Source: Panax quinquefolius (taxonomy: Eukaryota > Streptophyta > Magnoliopsida > Apiales > Araliaceae). Taken from it: 64,000 bases of DNA. Below the pieces are notes generated by a model. The model made no database searches. It was not told the origin of the DNA and saw nothing but the letters and a program-made list of their open reading frames with translations. Positions 60,051 through 64,000 of the stretch are shown in pieces. Numbering within the stretch: position 1 is the first letter of the stretch; each line of letters opens with the position of its first letter. A program made the translations under genes and the position numbers. The stretch lies in the NCBI GenBank assembly GCA_020205615.1, contig CM035168.1, positions 8,684,237 through 8,748,236 on the forward strand, written 5' to 3'.

Positions 60051-61088
60051 TGAAACGTAAAAGGAAGGAGAAGTTATTCAAATTGACAACTCAAGAGGAA
60101 TTAATAAGAGAAATGGAAAAGTTGGAAATAGAGGTGGAGGAACCAAAAGAAGCGGAAGGAAAATTACTCATGATGAGAGCTCACCCGACGTTATTGGATA
60201 AAATAAAGGAAGCATAAGAGAAAGATGAAGAATGCGAGAAGATAAAGAAGAGAATAGTAGAAGATAAGGAAGAAAGGTTCAAAGTAGATATGGACGGTAT
60301 ATTGAGGTTTGGGGATCGAGTATGGGTGCCAGCTGTAATCGAACTGAGAGAGGAAATCCTACACGAAGCACACAATACGACGTATTTTGTACATCCAGGA
60401 GGTACAAAATGTACGGGACCTTGACACCATTTTGGTGGCCTAATTTGAAAAAGAGAGGTTGCGAGAATGTGTTAGCGAGATGTCTTACTTGTCAAAGAGT
60501 CAAAGCGAACAACACGAGACCAAGTGGACTACTTCAACCACTGGAAATTCCGAATGAAATGGGAGCACATTACGATGGACTTCGTGGTTGGACTTCCGGT
60601 TACACAGAAGGGGTTATGATGCCATTTGGGTTATTGTGGACCGACTAACAAAGACAGCTCATTTTCTACCCATCAAGATTCAATTCAATTTGAACCAGTT
60701 AGGAAATTTGTATGTAAAGGAAATCGTATCGCGACATGGAGTGCCGGTGTTGATTGTCTCCGATCGAGATCCGCGTTTCACGTCAAAATTCTGGAAAAGT
60801 TTGCAGGAACGAATGGGAACTCAATTGAGATTAAGTACTGCTTATCACCTTCAAACTGACGAGCAGAGTGAACGAACCATACAAACGTTGGAGGACATGC
60901 TTAGAGCTTGCGTGATGGACTTCAAGGGAAATTGGGACGACCATTTACCATTAGTAGAATTCTCTTACAATAATAGCTATCATGCGAGTATCGGTATGCC
61001 GCCATATGAAGCTCTTTACGGGAGAAAGTGTAGAATGCCATTATGTTGGGATGAAGTCGGAGAACGACGACTTTTGGGACCAAATTAG
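60051..61088 (+). pseudogene. Integrase finger and core of the right-hand chromovirus
   Basis: 60051-60310 is a Lys/Glu-rich linker in mixed frames. The HHCC finger follows: LHEAHNTTYFVHPGG with both His (about 60358-60402), then after a frame change CLTCQRVKANNTRPSG (about 60486-60530) with both Cys. The core frame 60588-61088 holds the DDE triad: [29 protein letters not shown], and Q-S-E-R-T-I-Q-T-L. All three acidic residues are present. D-G-Q is replaced by D-E-Q before the catalytic Glu. It ends LLGPN then TAG where relatives read LLGPE and continue. Confidence 0.85.
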
Positions 61089-61106
61089 TCCAATGAAGCG
61101 GTAGAC

Positions 61107-61616
61107 GTGGTAGCAACAATAAGGGGCAAATTGGTAGCAGCTCAAAATTGCCAAAAGAAGTATGCCGACTTGCATTGTCAGAACCGAGACTTTGAAGTCG
61201 GTAGTTTTGTGTTTTTGAAGGTATCTCCTTGGAAGGGAAAGATCAGATTCGGAAAGAAAGGAAAATTGAGTCCGAGGTTCATAGAGCCATTCGAAATATT
61301 GAAGCAAGTGGGCGAAGTGGCATACAAAGTTGCTTTGCCACCCGAACTGGAACACATCCACAACGTGTTTCACATTTCCGTACTACGCCCGTACAACTCT
61401 GACTATAAGCACATGATTTCCTATGAGCCCATTCAAGTAGAGAAGAATCTGGCATATGAAGAAATTCCTGATCAGATAATAGATAAGAAAGAACAAATGC
61501 TAAGAAACAAAGTTATATCTTCTGTAAAGGTTGTTTGCCAAAACCACGATGTCGAGGAGGCCACATGGGAATTAGAAGATAGGATGAGGAGAGACTATCC
61601 CCATCCTTTTGTATAA
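61107..61616 (+). pseudogene. Integrase C-terminus with chromodomain, right-hand chromovirus
   Basis: A 169-codon open frame, in a different frame from the core. It reads FVFLKVSPWKGKIRFGKKGK, LSPRFIEPFEILKQVGEVAY, IHNVFHISVLRPY, then the chromodomain-like tail VEKNLAYEEIPDQIIDKKEQ ... VVCQNHDVEEATWELEDRMR, ending HPFV-TAA. This tail is the chromovirus hallmark (class lacking some aromatic cage residues in the Tekay/Del clade) and is associated with insertion into heterochromatin. The domain itself appears intact. Confidence 0.85.
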
Positions 61617-61648
61617 CCTTGTAACAATTCCGAGGAAGGAATTTTTAT

Positions 61649-61661
61649 AAGGGGGAGAGGA
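61649..61661 (+). other. Polypurine tract of the right-hand chromovirus
   Basis: AAGGGGGAGAGGA immediately precedes TGTAATAACC, the start of the 3' LTR. Confidence 0.8.
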
Positions 61662-64000
61662 TGTAATAACCGTAAATTTTATGATTTAATATTAATATTC
61701 ATAAATAGAGCCTGTGATTAATTATTTTATAAATGCTTACATGGCATGAGGTGAGTAACTTAAATTATGTGAAATAACCCAACTTATTAATAATTATTAA
61801 GGTGGTGTATAATTTAGTGTTATTGGGTAAATTAAATTAATTAATTTGCTGCCATAATAATTAAGTATTTGCATGTTTATAATCCAAATAATAAATTGGG
61901 AGTCTAGCCCAAAAAATTAATTGATGGACTTTTGAGTTAGCCCAATAAACTTGGGTTATTTAAAATCCATTTCTAACCCAACATAATAGTTAACCCGATG
62001 GTACAAGGTGTTGGTTTAATAAAATGTATGCGTCTTGGCATTGGGCTGACCAACTAGCCCCTTGTCTATGTCTGTAAGATCTATTCTCTTGTCCCAAATT
62101 AAGGGTCACCAAGTACAAGGAACGATGCTCTAAACTCTCTTTATGCAAACTTTCAAGTCGCTAATCCTAGGCATGCAGGGCTAGCTAAGTGGTTGGTATG
62201 GAGTGGTTAAACAACTCCTTAAGTAACCATTGTTCATTTCTATTGCACCATGAATCCCAACATTGGGTAAAGCAAGTGTCTAGTCCATGCTTTTCTCTTT
62301 AAATACAAGCCACCATGGCAGTCTGTTATAGTGATAAAAGTGTTGGAGAAATCTGAGTAAAGAATTCTTAGTTGCTAAGCATTACCAAATCAGTGTGTGA
62401 GATATCAAGGTTAAAGCTCGAGAAGGTATAATTTCTACTTCGTTCTTAACTTGAGTCTTGTTTGATTCTCGATTTTCCTAAATTAATAGGTCAAGTATGA
62501 TGAATTAGCATGATATAGGGTGTTTAAAAAGTTTACTTTCGTGCATGAATACGTTAATAATTGTCTGGAGTCAAGTTGTAGCTACTCTGCAAAACAGAGC
62601 ATGTTCACTGCTTCTGAACTCCATGGGGTGCAGCTACACCGTACTTAGGAACCAGATGATGGGTTTGGTCGTGTTAGACCATGTATTAAGAAATTCCCTT
62701 AGGTTGTATGCATATAGTAAAGTCTTAATGAAATTAACCCAACAAACTTAGACTTTGTCGAAATAGTGTAGACCGAAGTCTCTGAAAGAGCTGACTTCGG
62801 AGATGTCTTCGGACAAAGCGTGTTGTCTTCGGACAAGTCGTGATGTCTTCGGACAAAGCGTGTTGTCTTCGGACAAGTCGTAATGTCTTCGGACAAAGCG
62901 TGTTGTCTCGGACAAGTCTTAATGTCTTCGGACAAAGCGTGTTGTCTTCGGACAAGTCGTAATATCTTCGGATATGGCCAGACGTCTTAGGCTTCGGACA
63001 TGGCCAGATGTCTTCGGCTTCGGACATGGCGAGATGTCCTGGGACTCGGAGACAACATCATAACTTGATATAAGGATGGATTAATAATATTCCTATCTGC
63101 TATAAACTATTATTACACGAATGAGTTCTAAGTAGAAATTCTACTAACTTCGAAAATAAATCTAATGCACCAAAACATGCGTAGAAAAGGGCTCTGGTGG
63201 AATTGATAGATGTTATGGTCTACTTAAAAGCAATGAACCTCTTGAAACTACGAAGAAGAAAGATTATGAAAAACTAGCGATCGGTCAAAAGTATGAGCAT
63301 GTTGGTGTACGACTATAAGTTCGATGGGTGCGGCGATATACATAGATAGAAAGAAAAATGTGTTATGTGTACATGTTGTTTATATATAAAATCAAGTGTG
63401 TTTGGCTAATGAATACCTATACTTACATAAATAGGACAAACATAGTTCATTGAGGTGATTTTAAGCTACAAGTAGTAATCAACGCTAAAGGCAAGTTCCC
63501 TGACCTCACTCAAATTTACATTGAGCAAGTATCCGAACACTATTATTATTGTGTTGCAAGTTCCTTACTTCTTACACTGTATACATTCGAATTGTCGTCT
63601 CAAGCAAATATTTGTTTCTATTCGAAAATCATTTATATACCTTGACGTTGTTGCAAACATTGGATTTATTGTTCTTAAATGCATGATAAAAATTGTCTAA
63701 GCCTTTGATTCGACTAGACTATTATTATGCTATCCAAACCAACTGACTTGGTGCGGACTATCGTAAATCTACTGAGATGAACAACCCTCATTGAAGGGGA
63801 AATTATATATTATCGGGGGACCGACGTGCGCACATGAGTATGATTAAATGTTATGCATAACGTAGGGTACTTTAAGTGATCACTGTTGTACTTTCGTTTA
63901 CATTATATTACAGATGTATCTTTATTAATTCTAGTAAGATTTCTTAGTCCTTAGTATTATTTTCAAGACTCATTCATGTTGAACCTCGAAATGAACGAAT
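61662..64000 (+). repeat. 3' LTR of the right-hand chromovirus, cut by the window edge
   Basis: It is collinear with 53474-55800 over 2.34 kb, including the GTCTTCGGACAA array (62806-62970). Differences from the 5' copy are mostly small substitutions or indels at CAG/CTG/CCG sites. The last ~490 bases of the LTR lie beyond the window. Confidence 0.9.

Larger units (their letters stand above)
53474..64000 (+). mobile_element. Chromovirus (Tekay/Del-like), youngest insertion, runs off the window
   Basis: 5' LTR 53474-56304, interior 56305-61661, 3' LTR from 61662 to the window edge. It sits inside the minus-strand LTR at 52623. Domains in order: pre-gag ORF, gag, protease, RT, RNase H, integrase, chromodomain. 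Coding frames are longer than in the other elements, with few stops and frame changes. The right target duplication is outside the window; the left flank is GATAC. Confidence 0.85.

Overview
This is a nuclear genome window from a flowering plant, most likely a eudicot. It has AT-rich spacers, GT-AG introns and plant LTR-retrotransposon lineages (chromovirus/Tekay-Del-like Ty3, Athila/Tat-like Ty3, Sirevirus-like Ty1). Nothing visible fixes the species. There is one clearly intact host gene, an eight-exon squalene monooxygenase (squalene epoxidase, SQE) at 43308-46165 on the + strand. Almost everything else is nested, decayed retrotransposon.

Layout. (1) 1-5482: the 3' end of a Ty3 element with a tRNA-Asp-type primer site; two forward LTRs (1421-2969, and 5'-truncated 2970-4207) and an inverted LTR (4236-5482). 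(2) 5483-5773: a minus-strand scrap of a chromovirus LTR. A Sirevirus-like Ty1 element entered it, with 5' LTR 5774-8731, decayed interior 8732-11754 and 24696-25651, and 3' LTR in two pieces 25652-27529 and 37590-38536. (3) 11755-24695, inside the Sirevirus: a chain of LTR remnant, 1.7-kb interior, 4.28-kb LTR, 1.7-kb interior, 4.26-kb LTR; both interiors are short deletion derivatives of a chromovirus. (4) 27530-37589, inside the Sirevirus 3' LTR: a complete but broken chromovirus with a 5-bp target duplication (CGAGA). (5) 38537-41395: a chromovirus 3' end with LTR. (6) 41396-47393: a gene island of about 6 kb with short tandem repeats, a foldback element, SQE and a Stowaway-like MITE end. 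(7) 47394-52622: a long minus-strand chromovirus LTR with expanded minisatellites and an unexplained 180-codon insert; a second minus-strand LTR (52623-53473) sits in it. A further chromovirus (53474 to beyond 64000) with a coding interior and C-terminal chromodomain sits in that one.

Function. SQE makes 2,3-oxidosqualene, the branch point to phytosterols and triterpenoids; no pathway partner is linked here. The retroelements carry gag, protease, RT, RNase H, integrase and chromodomain pieces, all interrupted. LTRs on both sides of SQE point into the island, so read-in sense and antisense transcription is possible.

The most useful observations are: (a) differences between sister LTR copies concentrate at CAG/CTG/CCG triplets, the plant CHG methylation context, which suggests either methylation-linked change or base-calling error in a long-read assembly; (b) the chained LTR array; (c) the ORF-bearing insert in the minus-strand LTR; (d) a broken acidic coiled-coil ORF upstream of gag; (e) a near-perfect hairpin upstream of SQE. 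I found no tRNA, rRNA, CRISPR or bacterial-type gene.
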